Shown: positions 9,519 through 19,734, numbered from the stretch's first letter. The stretch: 64,000 bases of DNA from Neotamlana sargassicola (GCF_020523965.1 NZ_JAJAPX010000002.1:434001-498000), one strand, 5' to 3'. Made by a program: numbers and translations. The notes: generated by a model from the letters alone, not told the origin.

Positions 9519-12308
9519 ATGAGTAAAACCAAAATACATATTTATTTAAGTTTCGCTTTAATTTTTGGCGTTGGTGCGTTGTTTGCACAACAACTACAAC
9601 ATCCAAGAGTTTTTGTGACTAACAACGAAAAAGCTGATTTTTTAAAAACTATAAAAACGGTATCTTGGAAAAACGATTTAATTGAAAAAAAGTCTAAAAA
9701 CCTTGAGAAGTATCTAGAATATTGTGAAAAAGATCCCAATTGGTTGGTGTCTCGTTTACAAATGAACTGGAAAACAAAAAACAGTAAAGTGTTTTTAAAA
9801 GGTGGCGATTTTTCACATTCTGAAGGAACTGCACCGGTGCCAACAGTGCGTTATTCGGGAACGCGCGATTGGGCTACCGATTATAATAGGCCGAAGCTAG
9901 AAGATGTAGAACCTTATTTTGACGACCCTCGCGGACTTTACCTGGAGCATAAAAAAACAGGTGAAAAAGAATGGATTCACCCATCGGAAGCGGGTTTTGC
10001 TGTCGAGAAAATTAACGAGCAAATTATGAGTTTAGCTGCCGATGCAGCGCTTTTATACTGGTTAACTAACGATAAAAAATATGCCGAATTTGCGGCGCCT
10101 GTGTTTTTAACTTACATGGAAGGTATGCATTACCGTGATGCGCCTATAGATTTAAATAAATCGAACCAACAATTTATTTCTGGTTTGGCAACTTTCGAGG
10201 TTATCCACGAAGGTATTGTGGTGTCTTTAGTTACCGTTTACGATTTCTTGTTTAATTATTTTAAAACCGAAAACATCGATTTGTCGCATTCGGCAGCGGT
10301 ATTCCAAAAATGGGGAGACCAAATCATTAAATATGGTATTCCAGATAATAATTGGAATTTGTTTCAAGCACGTTTTTTAACCTACATTGCGTTAGTTTTA
10401 GAGCCAAATGCGGCTTATAAAAATGGAAAAGGGCGCGAGTATTATTTAGATTATACCTTCAATATTTCAACCGACCGACAAATTGCTGTAAGCGAATCGT
10501 TAAATGTGTACGACCAAGAAACCGGGATTTGGCCAGAAAGTCCTAATTATTCTGTGCACGTTATTACAACGTTGTTAAAAATATTTACGCTACTCGACCA
10601 TAATACCAACGCCAACGAAATAGCTAAATATCCTATTTTAGAAAAGGCGGTTTTGGCTTCATTTCAGTATTTATTTCCGTCGGGTTATATGGTTGGTTTT
10701 GGCGATGGCGGCCATAAAATTTTGCCTCCAGAGAATTTTGAACTTTTAATTTCAAATTACAGAAAATATGAGCAAAAAGATAAAGAAGCCTTAATTTCTG
10801 GGTTCTTATCGGAGTTTATTTCTGAAAATTTATACAAAAGGCAAGCAAAAGATTTATTTAATTTATTCTTTTATGTTGATGATATTGTGGACAGTAAAGC
10901 CAATTTAAAAGCTTTAACAACGCCAACATTTTATGCGCCAAATGTTAGTATGTTTAATCAGCGTTTAGGTACAGGAAATGATGCTGTTATGCTATCCACT
11001 GTGGCGTCGTTTGGTAATCATGCACACGCCAATGGTATTTCGTTAGAGTTGTTTGCTAACAATTATGTATTGGCTCCAGATTCAGGTAAAGGTCCGAGTT
11101 ATTGGCATCCAACCTTTAGAAATTATTATGCGCGAATGCCAGCACATAATACGGTTATTGTCGACGGAAAATCGAATTATAATAACATGCGAACTTATCA
11201 TCCGTTTACGTTAGATTATAGTTTTCCAAAATCAGCAAAGACAACAACGTTTAATGAGCTAACCTTTTCGCAAGTATCATTTTTAGAGCCAGAAACGGTA
11301 TCTAATCAGCAACGTTTTTCGGCCATAATTAATACACCAACCCAAAAACCTTATGTTATTGATGTGTTTCGGTCTAAAAAACAAAAGGAAGGGAAACAAA
11401 AGCACGAATATATTTACCGAAATTTAGGTCAAGAATTGGCGTTTTTCAATGAAAATTCTAAGCCATTACAGTTTGAAAAAACCAAAGAATTAAATTCTAA
11501 AAACGGACAATTAAAAGCCTACGATTTCTTTTCAAGTAAACAAAAAACATCAACGTCAAATCCAGTAAATGCGTTATTCACATTGAATGAAACAGGAAAA
11601 CCGAGTAACTTCATGAAGCTTTGGATAAAACCTAGCGAAAACCAAACCATTTATAAGTTTAAATCGCCAAACTCAAACGCTTTAAGCGAAGGTACAGCGC
11701 CAAAAACTATTCTTAAAGATTCTTTGCAAACCTTAATTTTAAAGCGCGAAGAAGCGGCGTGGAACAACCCGTTTGCAGTAGTTTATAACCCTTTTATTGA
11801 AGATGAAGAAAACCCTATTAAAAATGTAAAATTTTCAAGCTTAGAAGAAAATCCTTCAACACAAATTATAGATATTAATTTAACTAATGAGTTGTTTACA
11901 GATCGCGTAGTTTTAAATGAAAATGCGAATGGTATTGCTAAAACCAAAAATTTATATCAAAAAGGTTTGTTGTCTGTAATTCGAACTTCAAAAAATAAAG
12001 AAGCTTTCGATTTTATGTTTCTATCGGCTGTAAGTCGAGTAGATTATTATAATTGGACTATTATAGCTTCAACCGAACCTTTAACCTTATCAGTAAAGAA
12101 AACTGAAACAGGTTTTGTGTTAGAAAACGATAAGCCATTTACAATAAATTTACCCTATAAAACTGGAGATAAACGTGCCGAATTAACTGTTTTTGAAAAC
12201 GGAAGAGCTATGTTTAGTCGAACTGCAGTTTTAAATAGAAATAACCCAAATCAGCAATATTTTAAATTAGAAAAACCATATAAAAAATCAACTATAACTT
12301 TAAACTAA
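9519..12308 (+). CDS. heparinase II/III-like polysaccharide lyase, paralogue C
   Basis: A 929-residue secreted protein (signal peptide ending near LFAQ). It is close to paralogue A in order and motifs: SRLQMNWKT, APVPTVRYSGTRDW, DDPRGLYLEH, GNHAHANGISLELFANNY and MPAHNTVIVDGKSNYNNMR. The helical half covers about 30-450 and the beta-sandwich half the rest. The candidate catalytic His residues of NHAH and AHNT are both kept. It is predicted to be a periplasmic or outer-membrane-associated lyase acting on uronate-containing sulfated oligosaccharides. The start follows paralogue B by one base and the stop precedes the beta-helix gene by 7 bp. The PL family cannot be fixed without a database comparison. 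Confidence 0.75.
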   Translation: MSKTKIHIYLSFALIFGVGALFAQQLQHPRVFVTNNEKADFLKTIKTVSWKNDLIEKKSKNLEKYLEYCEKDPNWLVSRLQMNWKTKNSKVFLKGGDFSHSEGTAPVPTVRYSGTRDWATDYNRPKLEDVEPYFDDPRGLYLEHKKTGEKEWIHPSEAGFAVEKINEQIMSLAADAALLYWLTNDKKYAEFAAPVFLTYMEGMHYRDAPIDLNKSNQQFISGLATFEVIHEGIVVSLVTVYDFLFNYFKTENIDLSHSAAVFQKWGDQIIKYGIPDNNWNLFQARFLTYIALVLEPNAAYKNGKGREYYLDYTFNISTDRQIAVSESLNVYDQETGIWPESPNYSVHVITTLLKIFTLLDHNTNANEIAKYPILEKAVLASFQYLFPSGYMVGFGDGGHKILPPENFELLISNYRKYEQKDKEALISGFLSEFISENLYKRQAKDLFNLFFYVDDIVDSKANLKALTTPTFYAPNVSMFNQRLGTGNDAVMLSTVASFGNHAHANGISLELFANNYVLAPDSGKGPSYWHPTFRNYYARMPAHNTVIVDGKSNYNNMRTYHPFTLDYSFPKSAKTTTFNELTFSQVSFLEPETVSNQQRFSAIINTPTQKPYVIDVFRSKKQKEGKQKHEYIYRNLGQELAFFNENSKPLQFEKTKELNSKNGQLKAYDFFSSKQKTSTSNPVNALFTLNETGKPSNFMKLWIKPSENQTIYKFKSPNSNALSEGTAPKTILKDSLQTLILKREEAAWNNPFAVVYNPFIEDEENPIKNVKFSSLEENPSTQIIDINLTNELFTDRVVLNENANGIAKTKNLYQKGLLSVIRTSKNKEAFDFMFLSAVSRVDYYNWTIIASTEPLTLSVKKTETGFVLENDKPFTINLPYKTGDKRAELTVFENGRAMFSRTAVLNRNNPNQQYFKLEKPYKKSTITLN

Positions 12309-12315
12309 ACTAATA

Positions 12316-14679
12316 ATGAAGAACCAAATATCAAGTTTATTATTACTTTTTGTTCTTGTTTTATCCTGTCATATTAAAGCAGAAACCATTCAGCTTTATG
12401 TGTCGCCAACAGGTGATGAAGCTAATTCAGGAAGTCAGTCTGAACCTTTTTCAACTTTAGGGCAAGCCATAGCTAAAGCCACAGCAATTAAAGCAAATCA
12501 AGCCAATGCCGAAATAGTTATTAATGTATTACCGGGAGATTATTACTTGTCTGAAGCTATTAAAATTCCAGCAACTTTAAGCGGAATTACTATTACAGGA
12601 ACAAGTGCCGATGAGGTGGCCATAAAAGGCTCAAAAATATTAGCTCCAAAATGGGAAAAATATAACGACAATATTTATGTAACTGCGGTTGAAGCTGGTT
12701 TAAACTTCGATCTGCTCGTTGTAAATGGCGAAGCTCAAATTTTAGCACGTTATCCCAATTACGATGAAAACGGACATTATTGGCAAGGTTATGCTGCTGA
12801 TGCTATTTCGAAGGAACGATTAGCAACATGGAACAACCCAGAAGGCGCTTATTTTCATGCCTTACACAAAGGGCGTTGGGGTGGTTTTCATTACCAAATT
12901 ACAGGAGTTGATGCCGATGGAAATGCTATTTTAAAAGGCGGACACCAAAATAATCGTGGTAACCGATACCACGATGAATATCAAATGGTTGAAAATGTAT
13001 TTGAAGAGCTAGATAGGCCAGGTGAATGGTTTTTTAATAAAGCAACAAGCCAGTTGTATTATTGGCCTGCTGAAAATGTAAATGTAAATAAAGATGCTTT
13101 TGAAGTAGCTGTTTTAAAAGATTTAATTCAAGTTGAAGGCACATTAGAAAATCCGGTTGAAAATGTAACAATTAGCAACATTACCTTCCAAAACACTACA
13201 AGAACGTTCATGGAAGAGTTCGAACCTTTGTTACGAAGCGATTGGACCATTTATCGTGGTGCTGTGTTGTTTTTTGAAGGTACAGAAGGTTGTAAAGTAG
13301 AAAATAGCGTGTTTACCAATTTGGGTGGCAATGTTATTATGGCGAGTAAATACAATAAAAATTTGGTGGTTGAAGGCAATCATATTGTAAATTGTGGTGG
13401 TAGCGCGGTGTCGTTTATTGGCGATCCTTCAGCGGTACGTTCGCCATCGTTTAATTATGGGCAATTTGTAGATTTAAAAGACATGGACACCGTTCACGGG
13501 CCACAAAATAAATTGTATCCACAAGGATGTTTGGTGGTTAATAATTTGATTCACCGCATTGGTAGAATTGAAAAACAAACCGCCGGTGTACAAATTTCTA
13601 TGGCTATGGATATTACGGTGCGACACAATAGTATTTACGATGTGCCAAGAGCTGGAATTAATATTGGCGATGGAACTTGGGGCGGCCATATTCTGGAGTT
13701 TAACGATGTGTTTAATACGGTTTTAGAAACCAGCGACCATGGGTCGTTTAATTCTTGGGGTCGCGATCGTTTTTGGCATCCAAAACGCGGTAAAATGAAT
13801 GAAATAACTACTGAAATTCCAGATATGTACTTGTGGGATGCCGTTAAAACTACAATAATTAGAAATAACCGTTTTCGTTGCGATCATGGTTGGGATATTG
13901 ATTTAGACGATGGTTCATCAAACTACCATATTTATAATAATTTGATGTTGAATAGCGGACTTAAATTACGTGAAGGTTTTAATCGTGTGGCAGAAAATAA
14001 CATAATGGTTAATAATTCGTTGCATCCGCATGTGTGGTTTGCAAATAGCGAAGATGTGTTTAAATACAATATTGTTGGCGATACCTACCAAGATGTTGGT
14101 TTGTTAGGCTGGGGGAAAGAATTAGATTATAATTTATTTCCAACCGAAGCCGCCATGTTAAAACCTCAAATTTACGATCGCGATAAGCACAGTGCTTTTG
14201 GTGATCCTAAGTTTAAAGATCCAGCAAATTTAGATTTTACAGTTGCAGAAGATTCACCAGCCCTAAAGTTAGGATTTAAAAACTTTCCTATGGATAAATT
14301 TGGTGTGCAAAAGCCAGAGTTAAAACAGTTGGCAAAAACACCAGAGGTTCCTGTAATTAAGGACCCAAGTAAAGCCAAAACAAGTCCAGTGGTGGCATGG
14401 TTACGTAACCAATTAAAAAACGTAGAATCAGCGCAAGAACAATCGGCTTACGGGTTAAATTCAGCCGAAGGTGTTATCGTTTTACGCATCTGGAAACCAA
14501 GTCCAGCAGTACAAAATAACGGCATTAAAAAAGGCGATGTTATTCTTGAAGCCGATGGTAAACCTGTAAAAACCATCACCGATTTTTTCAAAATATCATC
14601 AGAAAATAAAACAAATAAAATGAATTTGGTTATTATGCGTAACCAAACCGAACAAAAATTAACTATAAACACTAAATAA
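12316..14679 (+). CDS. GH141-like right-handed beta-helix protein with C-terminal PDZ domain
   Basis: A 787-residue secreted protein; the signal region has LSCHIKAE, so it may be a lipoprotein. The N-terminal segment YVSPTGDEANSGSQSEPF with a following VLPGDYYL is the usual opening of GH141-type and related beta-helix enzymes. The helix itself (about 230-620) has repeated N-x-I/V-x-x-C/N strands such as VSNITFQN-like and GCKVENSVFTNLGG. From about residue 700 to the end there is a PDZ-like domain (GVIVLRIWKPSP, NGIKKGDVILEADGKPV). GH141 contains alpha-L-fucosidase and xylanase members, and a fucosidase would fit the GH29 gene 6 bp downstream. The beta-helix fold and PDZ are clear; the GH141 assignment is tentative. 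Confidence 0.65.
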   Translation: MKNQISSLLLLFVLVLSCHIKAETIQLYVSPTGDEANSGSQSEPFSTLGQAIAKATAIKANQANAEIVINVLPGDYYLSEAIKIPATLSGITITGTSADEVAIKGSKILAPKWEKYNDNIYVTAVEAGLNFDLLVVNGEAQILARYPNYDENGHYWQGYAADAISKERLATWNNPEGAYFHALHKGRWGGFHYQITGVDADGNAILKGGHQNNRGNRYHDEYQMVENVFEELDRPGEWFFNKATSQLYYWPAENVNVNKDAFEVAVLKDLIQVEGTLENPVENVTISNITFQNTTRTFMEEFEPLLRSDWTIYRGAVLFFEGTEGCKVENSVFTNLGGNVIMASKYNKNLVVEGNHIVNCGGSAVSFIGDPSAVRSPSFNYGQFVDLKDMDTVHGPQNKLYPQGCLVVNNLIHRIGRIEKQTAGVQISMAMDITVRHNSIYDVPRAGINIGDGTWGGHILEFNDVFNTVLETSDHGSFNSWGRDRFWHPKRGKMNEITTEIPDMYLWDAVKTTIIRNNRFRCDHGWDIDLDDGSSNYHIYNNLMLNSGLKLREGFNRVAENNIMVNNSLHPHVWFANSEDVFKYNIVGDTYQDVGLLGWGKELDYNLFPTEAAMLKPQIYDRDKHSAFGDPKFKDPANLDFTVAEDSPALKLGFKNFPMDKFGVQKPELKQLAKTPEVPVIKDPSKAKTSPVVAWLRNQLKNVESAQEQSAYGLNSAEGVIVLRIWKPSPAVQNNGIKKGDVILEADGKPVKTITDFFKISSENKTNKMNLVIMRNQTEQKLTINTK

Positions 14680-14685
14680 TTTTAT

Positions 14686-16053
14686 ATGAAAACAATAAAA
14701 AATATAGCAATATTTGCTTTGGTAGCGGTAATGAGCGCCAATTTGGGGTTTGCGCAAAGCTCAAGCACTAAAAAATTATCAGATGATGAACGTATGCAAT
14801 GGTGGCGCGATTCTAAATTTGGGATGTTTATTCACTGGGGAGCTTACTCTATTGTTGGTGGTGAACGCGGATCTAAAATAGCAGGAGGTGGTGCAGAATG
14901 GGCTATGGATAAATTAGATTATACGGTTGAAGAATACGAAAAATTCCCAAAAATGTTTAATCCAGTTATGTTCGATGCCGATGCATGGGTAAAAATGGCT
15001 AAAGATGCCGGAATGAAGTACATTGTAATTACTAGTAAACACCACGAAGGGTTTTGTTTATGGGATTCTAAAGTAACCGATTATGATATTATGGATATTT
15101 CGCCATTTAAGCGCGATATTATTAAAGAATTAGCCGAAGCTTGTAAAAAACAAGGTATTAAGTTTTGTTTTTATTACTCTATTGTCGATTGGCATCATCA
15201 ACAAGCACAGGGCAATTTATATCCAAACTATAACATTGCACAACATGACGATCCGTCGGTTGTTAATCCAAAATTTCCAAAGTATTTTAAAAATTATATG
15301 AAGCCGCAGGTTAAAGAATTATTAACCAATTATGGCGATGTTGGTGTGGTTTGGTTTGATGGCGATTGGATTTCAGATTATACCACAGAAATGGGTAAAG
15401 AACTTTACGATTTTATTCGCGATATTCAACCAAATACTATTGTAAACAACCGTGTAGATAAAGGAAGAACAGGAATGGATGGTATGAATAATAAACCTGG
15501 TGAATTTGCAGGAGATTTTGGTACCCCAGAGCAAGAAATTCCAGATACAGGAATCGATTCAGATTGGGAAGCATGTATGACCATGAACGGTACTTGGGGG
15601 TACAAACCAGATGATACAAATTGGAAAAGTAGTGAAGATTTAATTCATAAATTAGTAGATATTGTTTCTAAAGGCGGAAACTTTTTACTAAATATTGGTC
15701 CTGATGGATTTGGTAGGTTTCCAGCGCAAAGTATTCGTCGTTTAAATGCTATGGGGCAATGGACAAAAGCTAACGGTGAAGCCATTTATGGCGCAACAGC
15801 AAGTCCTTACGAAAAACCAAAATGGGGACGCTACACAGCAAAAGATGGCGTATTGTATGCACATGTTTTTAACTGGCCAAAAGATGGCGTTTTAAAATTA
15901 CATAAAGATGTAAAAGTTAAAAAAGCAACCTTATTAACAAATCCAGATGTGGAATTGACATCTTTAGCTACATCAAGAGAAGTTTTAGTAGATGTACCAA
16001 TGTTGGCGCCAGATGCTATTGTTTCTGTAGTTAAAATAGAGTTAGCAAATTAA
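14686..16053 (+). CDS. GH29 alpha-L-fucosidase
   Basis: A 455-residue secreted enzyme (signal peptide ending near GFAQ). The barrel domain opens with WWRDSKFGMFIHWGAYS and contains YIVITSKHHEGFCLWDS, both hallmarks of GH29. The nucleophile is the Asp in GVVWFDGDW (residue 225). A C-terminal beta-sandwich starts near KPKWGRYTAKDGVLYAHVF (about 380). GH29 enzymes release alpha-linked L-fucose with retention. Here it should trim fucose from side chains or oligosaccharides of the sulfated polymer. It is the last gene of the first block: a clear hairpin terminator follows 24 bp after the stop. The C-terminal domain reappears at the start of the next gene. Confidence 0.93.
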   Translation: MKTIKNIAIFALVAVMSANLGFAQSSSTKKLSDDERMQWWRDSKFGMFIHWGAYSIVGGERGSKIAGGGAEWAMDKLDYTVEEYEKFPKMFNPVMFDADAWVKMAKDAGMKYIVITSKHHEGFCLWDSKVTDYDIMDISPFKRDIIKELAEACKKQGIKFCFYYSIVDWHHQQAQGNLYPNYNIAQHDDPSVVNPKFPKYFKNYMKPQVKELLTNYGDVGVVWFDGDWISDYTTEMGKELYDFIRDIQPNTIVNNRVDKGRTGMDGMNNKPGEFAGDFGTPEQEIPDTGIDSDWEACMTMNGTWGYKPDDTNWKSSEDLIHKLVDIVSKGGNFLLNIGPDGFGRFPAQSIRRLNAMGQWTKANGEAIYGATASPYEKPKWGRYTAKDGVLYAHVFNWPKDGVLKLHKDVKVKKATLLTNPDVELTSLATSREVLVDVPMLAPDAIVSVVKIELAN

Positions 16054-16076
16054 TTTTTTGCTTTTTCAAAATTTTA

Positions 16077-16108
16077 GGCAAACACCTTCTTGGTGTTTGT
16101 CTTTTTTA
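16077..16108 (+). terminator. intrinsic terminator after GH29 gene
   Basis: A 10-bp stem (arms 16077-16086 and 16092-16101, one G-U pair) with a 5-nt TTCTT loop is followed directly by a run of T residues. It is placed to end the first long operon (sulfatase fragment through GH29). Confidence 0.85.
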
Positions 16109-16139
16109 TATTATTTGAATGTGTAAATAACTTTATAAA

Positions 16140-17078
16140 ATGAAAAAATATAAAAGGATAAGTGTATTTGTTACAGCGATATTGTTTGTAAGTTTGGTGT
16201 TTGCACAAGATGAGAACTATGATGTTCCCGATTGGGGAAAATACACTACAGAAAATGGGTTTTTATACGCTCACGTATCCAAATGGCCAGCAGGTAATAA
16301 GTTGATTATAGATAGAAGAATAAAGCCTAGAAAAGCATCATTTCTGTCTGATCCTTCAACTAAAATTAAAATAAAGCTTGTTAATGACGAATTAACCCTT
16401 TTCCTTCCAGAGAAAAAAGCAGATTCCATTATAAAAATTCAACTCATGCCAGATGAAGATTGGGCCAATTTAAAAAAATATAGGAATGCTAATAAAGCCT
16501 TGTTAAAAGCTCCGAAAAAAGAAAATATGGTGGTTTTTATGGGTAATTCTATAACCGAAAAATGGGTTCAGTTTCATCCAGAATTTTTTCAGGAAAATAA
16601 TTTTGTTGGTCGTGGCATAAGCGGACAAACAACATCGCAAATGCTATTAAGGTTTAAGCAAGATGTTATTAACTTAAAACCAAAGGTTGTTGTAATGCAT
16701 GCAGGAACCAACGATATTGCTGGTAATACAGGGCCTATAAGTATAGAGCAAATTGCCGATAATATTTTTTCTATGGCAGAATTGGCAAAAGCATATAACA
16801 TAAAAGTTGTTTTAGCATCAGTTTTACCAGCGAGTAGTTATTCATGGAGTCCAGCTATTAAACCAATAGAAAAAATAAAGGATTTAAACGATTTAATTAA
16901 AACCTTTGCCAAAGCGAATGGTATGGTGTATTTAGATTATTATTCGAAAATGGTTAATGATGAAAGCGGTTTAATTGAAGCCTATGGAAGAGATACGGTA
17001 CATCCTAATGTAAAAGGTTACACAGTAATGGAAGCTTTAGTTTTACAGACATTAAATAAAATTTTAATTAAATACTAA
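16140..17078 (+). CDS. SGNH/GDSL esterase fused to a GH29-type C-terminal beta-sandwich
   Basis: A 312-residue secreted protein (signal peptide ending near VFAQ). Residues about 25-100 ([20 protein letters not shown] through SIIKIQL) match the C-terminal beta-sandwich of the GH29 enzyme encoded just upstream, strand for strand. Residues about 125-312 form an SGNH hydrolase: GNSITEKW (block I Ser), GRGISGQTT (block II Gly), [10 protein letters not shown] (block III Asn) and [10 protein letters not shown] (block V Asp/His). All four catalytic blocks are present, so it should be an active esterase, most likely removing acetyl or similar groups from the polysaccharide. The order, accessory domain first and esterase second, is unusual and looks like capture of a duplicated GH29 3' end. 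It sits 1 bp before the next sulfatase gene. Confidence 0.85.
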   Translation: MKKYKRISVFVTAILFVSLVFAQDENYDVPDWGKYTTENGFLYAHVSKWPAGNKLIIDRRIKPRKASFLSDPSTKIKIKLVNDELTLFLPEKKADSIIKIQLMPDEDWANLKKYRNANKALLKAPKKENMVVFMGNSITEKWVQFHPEFFQENNFVGRGISGQTTSQMLLRFKQDVINLKPKVVVMHAGTNDIAGNTGPISIEQIADNIFSMAELAKAYNIKVVLASVLPASSYSWSPAIKPIEKIKDLNDLIKTFAKANGMVYLDYYSKMVNDESGLIEAYGRDTVHPNVKGYTVMEALVLQTLNKILIKY

Positions 17079-17079
17079 A

Positions 17080-18510
17080 GTGAGACTTAAATTATTACTG
17101 TTAATTGTTCTACTATCTTCATGTAAGCAGCAGCTTGAAAGCGATAAAAAGCAACCTTCAAAAAATGTGTTGCTTATTTGCATTGACGATTTACGACCAG
17201 AATTAAATTGCTTTGGGGCTTCATATATAAAATCGCCAAATATGGATGCGTTAGCTTCAAAAGGAATCATATTTACCAATCATTTTGTTAATGCTCCAAG
17301 TTGCGGTCCTTCAAGATATTCTTTACTAACGGGACAGTATGGTCTTCAATATAGAAAAAATCACAATCAAGCGTTGTTTTTAAGAGGAAAAGCTTACGCT
17401 AAAAATCCGCTTAGTTTACCGCCTACAATGCCAGAGTATTTTAAAAATAATGGCTACACGACGGTTTCTGTAGGGAAAGTTTCCCATCATCCTGGAGGAA
17501 GAGGTGGCGATAATTGGGATAACGATTCTATTATAGAAATTCCAAATGCATGGACACAGCATATAATGCCTGTTGGTGATTGGCAAACGCCTAAAGGCGC
17601 TATGCATGGTTTGGCAAACGGACAAGCAAGAACGCCTGAACATCGTGAGGTTATGGAAGCTTTTAATGGTATAGATTCTAGCTATCCTGATGGTTTAATT
17701 GTAGAAGAAGGCTTAAATCAATTAGAAGAATTAGCAAAAAATGATGCGCCTTTTTTTCTGGCTATTGGCTTAATAAAACCACATTTGCCTTTTGGAATGC
17801 CCAAAAAATATCTCGATTTATATGAAGATGTTTCTATACCAAAAATAAATCATCCCGAAAAACCAAATGGTAAAACCACATGGCATAAATCTGGAGAGTT
17901 CATGGGGTATAATCATAACGGTAAAGACCCAAGGACAGATTTTGAGTATGCTTTGAAACTTAAAAAATACTACGCCGCTTGTATAAGTTATGCCGATAAA
18001 CATGTTGGCGATATTTTAAATAAACTAAAAGAAACCGGTGCCGATAAAAATACGGTTGTTGTGCTTTGGGGCGATCATGGTTGGCATTTAGGTGAGCATG
18101 GTATTTGGGGGAAACATAGCTTGTTCGAAGAATCTTTAAAATCACCATTAATAATTTACGATCCTTCATTAAAAACGAGTACGAATAAAGTTAAAACTAT
18201 TGTTGAAACGGTTGATGTTTTTCCAACACTTACTGAATTATGTGAATTGCCTAATCCAGAGTTTTCTAACGGAGAGTCTTTAGTCCCATTAATAAATGAT
18301 AAAACCCGACAAAAAAAAGCTGCCGTAGCTTATAGCGGGAATGCAATTACATTAAGAACAAAAAACTACAGGTTTGTAGAACATAGCGATGGCTTCGTAG
18401 AGCTATATAATCATGCTAAAGATGCAGGGGAAACTTTAAACGTGGCAGAAGAAAATACCGAACAAGTTATAGCCCTTAAAAAACAGCTTCATGAGCAATT
18501 AAAAAAATAA
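17080..18510 (+). CDS. S1 family sulfatase, iduronate-2-sulfatase-like (CGPSR type)
   Basis: A 476-residue lipoprotein-type sulfatase (LLSSCKQ) that starts with GTG one base after the previous stop, so coupled translation is likely. The opening [18 protein letters not shown], the formylglycine motif CGPSR (Cys 75) followed by YSLLTGQYG, and [23 protein letters not shown] (about 325) are the pattern of iduronate-2-sulfatase-like S1_7 enzymes. [13 protein letters not shown] is also typical. If the S1_7 assignment holds, a 2-O-sulfated hexuronic acid is a plausible target, which would suit a block that also encodes lyases. The actual substrate is not known. A palindrome overlaps the stop codon. 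Confidence 0.88.
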   Translation: MRLKLLLLIVLLSSCKQQLESDKKQPSKNVLLICIDDLRPELNCFGASYIKSPNMDALASKGIIFTNHFVNAPSCGPSRYSLLTGQYGLQYRKNHNQALFLRGKAYAKNPLSLPPTMPEYFKNNGYTTVSVGKVSHHPGGRGGDNWDNDSIIEIPNAWTQHIMPVGDWQTPKGAMHGLANGQARTPEHREVMEAFNGIDSSYPDGLIVEEGLNQLEELAKNDAPFFLAIGLIKPHLPFGMPKKYLDLYEDVSIPKINHPEKPNGKTTWHKSGEFMGYNHNGKDPRTDFEYALKLKKYYAACISYADKHVGDILNKLKETGADKNTVVVLWGDHGWHLGEHGIWGKHSLFEESLKSPLIIYDPSLKTSTNKVKTIVETVDVFPTLTELCELPNPEFSNGESLVPLINDKTRQKKAAVAYSGNAITLRTKNYRFVEHSDGFVELYNHAKDAGETLNVAEENTEQVIALKKQLHEQLKK

Positions 18511-18521
18511 CATGTTATTTT
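18504..18521. terminator. perfect 18-nt palindrome over a stop codon, possible weak terminator
   Basis: The sequence reads identically on both strands with a centre between 18512 and 18513. It covers the end of the sulfatase gene and is followed by TCG and then mixed AT sequence, not a clean T-run. It could be a weak terminator or a protein site, or it may be chance in AT-rich DNA. Confidence 0.25.
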
Positions 18522-18547
18522 CGTTTCAAATATGTATTTATATTTAA

Positions 18548-18676
18548 TTGTTTTTGGAAAAAATCAGCGAAACACTAGCTGCTTTAGCACTTAAAAAAAA
18601 CGTAAATATTCATGAGGTAGATTACCAAGTGTTAAAAGAACAATTATTAAAAGACGATCAAGTTTTATCCTATTAA
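18548..18676 (+). pseudogene. unidentified C-terminal gene remnant
   Basis: In the 222-bp space between the sulfatase and esterase genes, one frame stays open for 42 codons after a stop at 18545. It encodes a hydrophilic, protein-like segment ending in IHEVDYQVLKEQLLKDD and QVLSY before a stop at 18674. There is no convincing start codon or ribosome-binding context; the only candidate is TTG at 18548. The regular alternation and charged helix-like composition suggest the tail of a once longer enzyme. I do not recognise the family. It may be the scar of a deletion in the locus, or a chance open frame. Confidence 0.3.
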
Positions 18677-18732
18677 TAAAAGGGAATCGTTGTAATAATA
18701 ATTATATTGCAAACAACTTAATTTGATTAATT

Positions 18733-19602
18733 ATGAAATTAAAAAAAGGCTTCTTTTTAATATTGGGATTTGTTTTGATGTTTGTTAAAATGCAATCACA
18801 AGAATATCAACCAACGAAAAAAATATTATATAAGGTTGTAAATAAAGATAGCCTTTATTTACATGTTTTTGAGCCGAAAACCACAATAAAACCAACAGCG
18901 GCCATTGTGTTTTTCTTTGGTGGAGGTTGGGTTGGAGGTAACCCAAAACAGTTTTACCAACAAGCCGATTATTTATCATCTAGAGGCATTTTGGCAATCT
19001 CCGCAGAGTATCGCGTAAAAAACACACACGGTACTTCACCTTTTGATGCGGTTGAGGATGCAAAATCGGCCATTCGTAAAGTGCGCGAGTTTGCTCCTAT
19101 TTTAGAAATTGATCCTAATAAAGTAGTGGCAGCTGGTGGTTCTGCTGGCGGGCATTTAGCTATTTGCACTGCGTTAATTGAAGGGCTAGATAATCCAGAT
19201 GAAAACCTTAACATTAGTTCTGTCCCCAATGCCGTAATTGGTTATAATCCTGTTTTCGATACTACCGAAAATGGCTACGGAGCTAAAAAAGTAGCGGGCA
19301 GGGAAACCGAAATTTCACCTTGCCATCAAGTAAAAGAAAATTTACCGCCTATGCTGTTATTTCATGGTAAAGCCGATAAAACCGTGCCTTTTGAAAATGC
19401 AAAACGGTTTAATAAACTTATGAAGAAAGCTAAAAATAACTCAACGTTATTTGCTTATAAAAATCAAGGCCATGGTTTTTTTAATGGTAGTTTTTTTAGA
19501 AAAAAAAGCGACGATACTTTCTTCAACGAAACCATGTATCAAACAGATTTATTTTTAATAAGGTTGGGATATTTGAGTGGAGATCCAACTATAGCTAATT
19601 AA
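18733..19602 (+). CDS. alpha/beta-hydrolase esterase (BD-FAE/lipase-like)
   Basis: A 289-residue secreted alpha/beta hydrolase with an N-terminal signal peptide. The oxyanion region is FFGGGWVGGNPKQF, the nucleophile elbow is GGSAGGHLAI (Ser about 140), the acid lies in LLFHGKADKTVPFEN and the catalytic His in NQGHGFFNG. This set is typical of esterases in polysaccharide loci that remove acetyl or feruloyl-type esters. ISAEYRVKN also matches the family. The neighbouring sulfatases and SGNH esterase suggest that the substrate polymer is decorated with both sulfate and acyl groups. A hairpin terminator follows 28 bp after the stop. Confidence 0.85.
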   Translation: MKLKKGFFLILGFVLMFVKMQSQEYQPTKKILYKVVNKDSLYLHVFEPKTTIKPTAAIVFFFGGGWVGGNPKQFYQQADYLSSRGILAISAEYRVKNTHGTSPFDAVEDAKSAIRKVREFAPILEIDPNKVVAAGGSAGGHLAICTALIEGLDNPDENLNISSVPNAVIGYNPVFDTTENGYGAKKVAGRETEISPCHQVKENLPPMLLFHGKADKTVPFENAKRFNKLMKKAKNNSTLFAYKNQGHGFFNGSFFRKKSDDTFFNETMYQTDLFLIRLGYLSGDPTIAN

Positions 19603-19630
19603 CCATACTTTTTAATAAATAATTTAAAAG

Positions 19631-19659
19631 CTTCACTGTTATTAACAGTGAAGTTTTTT
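19631..19659 (+). terminator. intrinsic terminator after esterase gene
   Basis: A perfect 10-bp stem (19631-19640 with 19644-19653) and a 3-nt ATT loop are followed by six T residues. It ends the SGNH esterase/sulfatase/esterase block. Confidence 0.88.
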
Positions 19660-19734
19660 GTTTTACAAAAATGAATAATTATGACGTTTCTTGGGTAATA
19701 ATTTATCTAACAAGAAGCATGATTTATACCAAAG

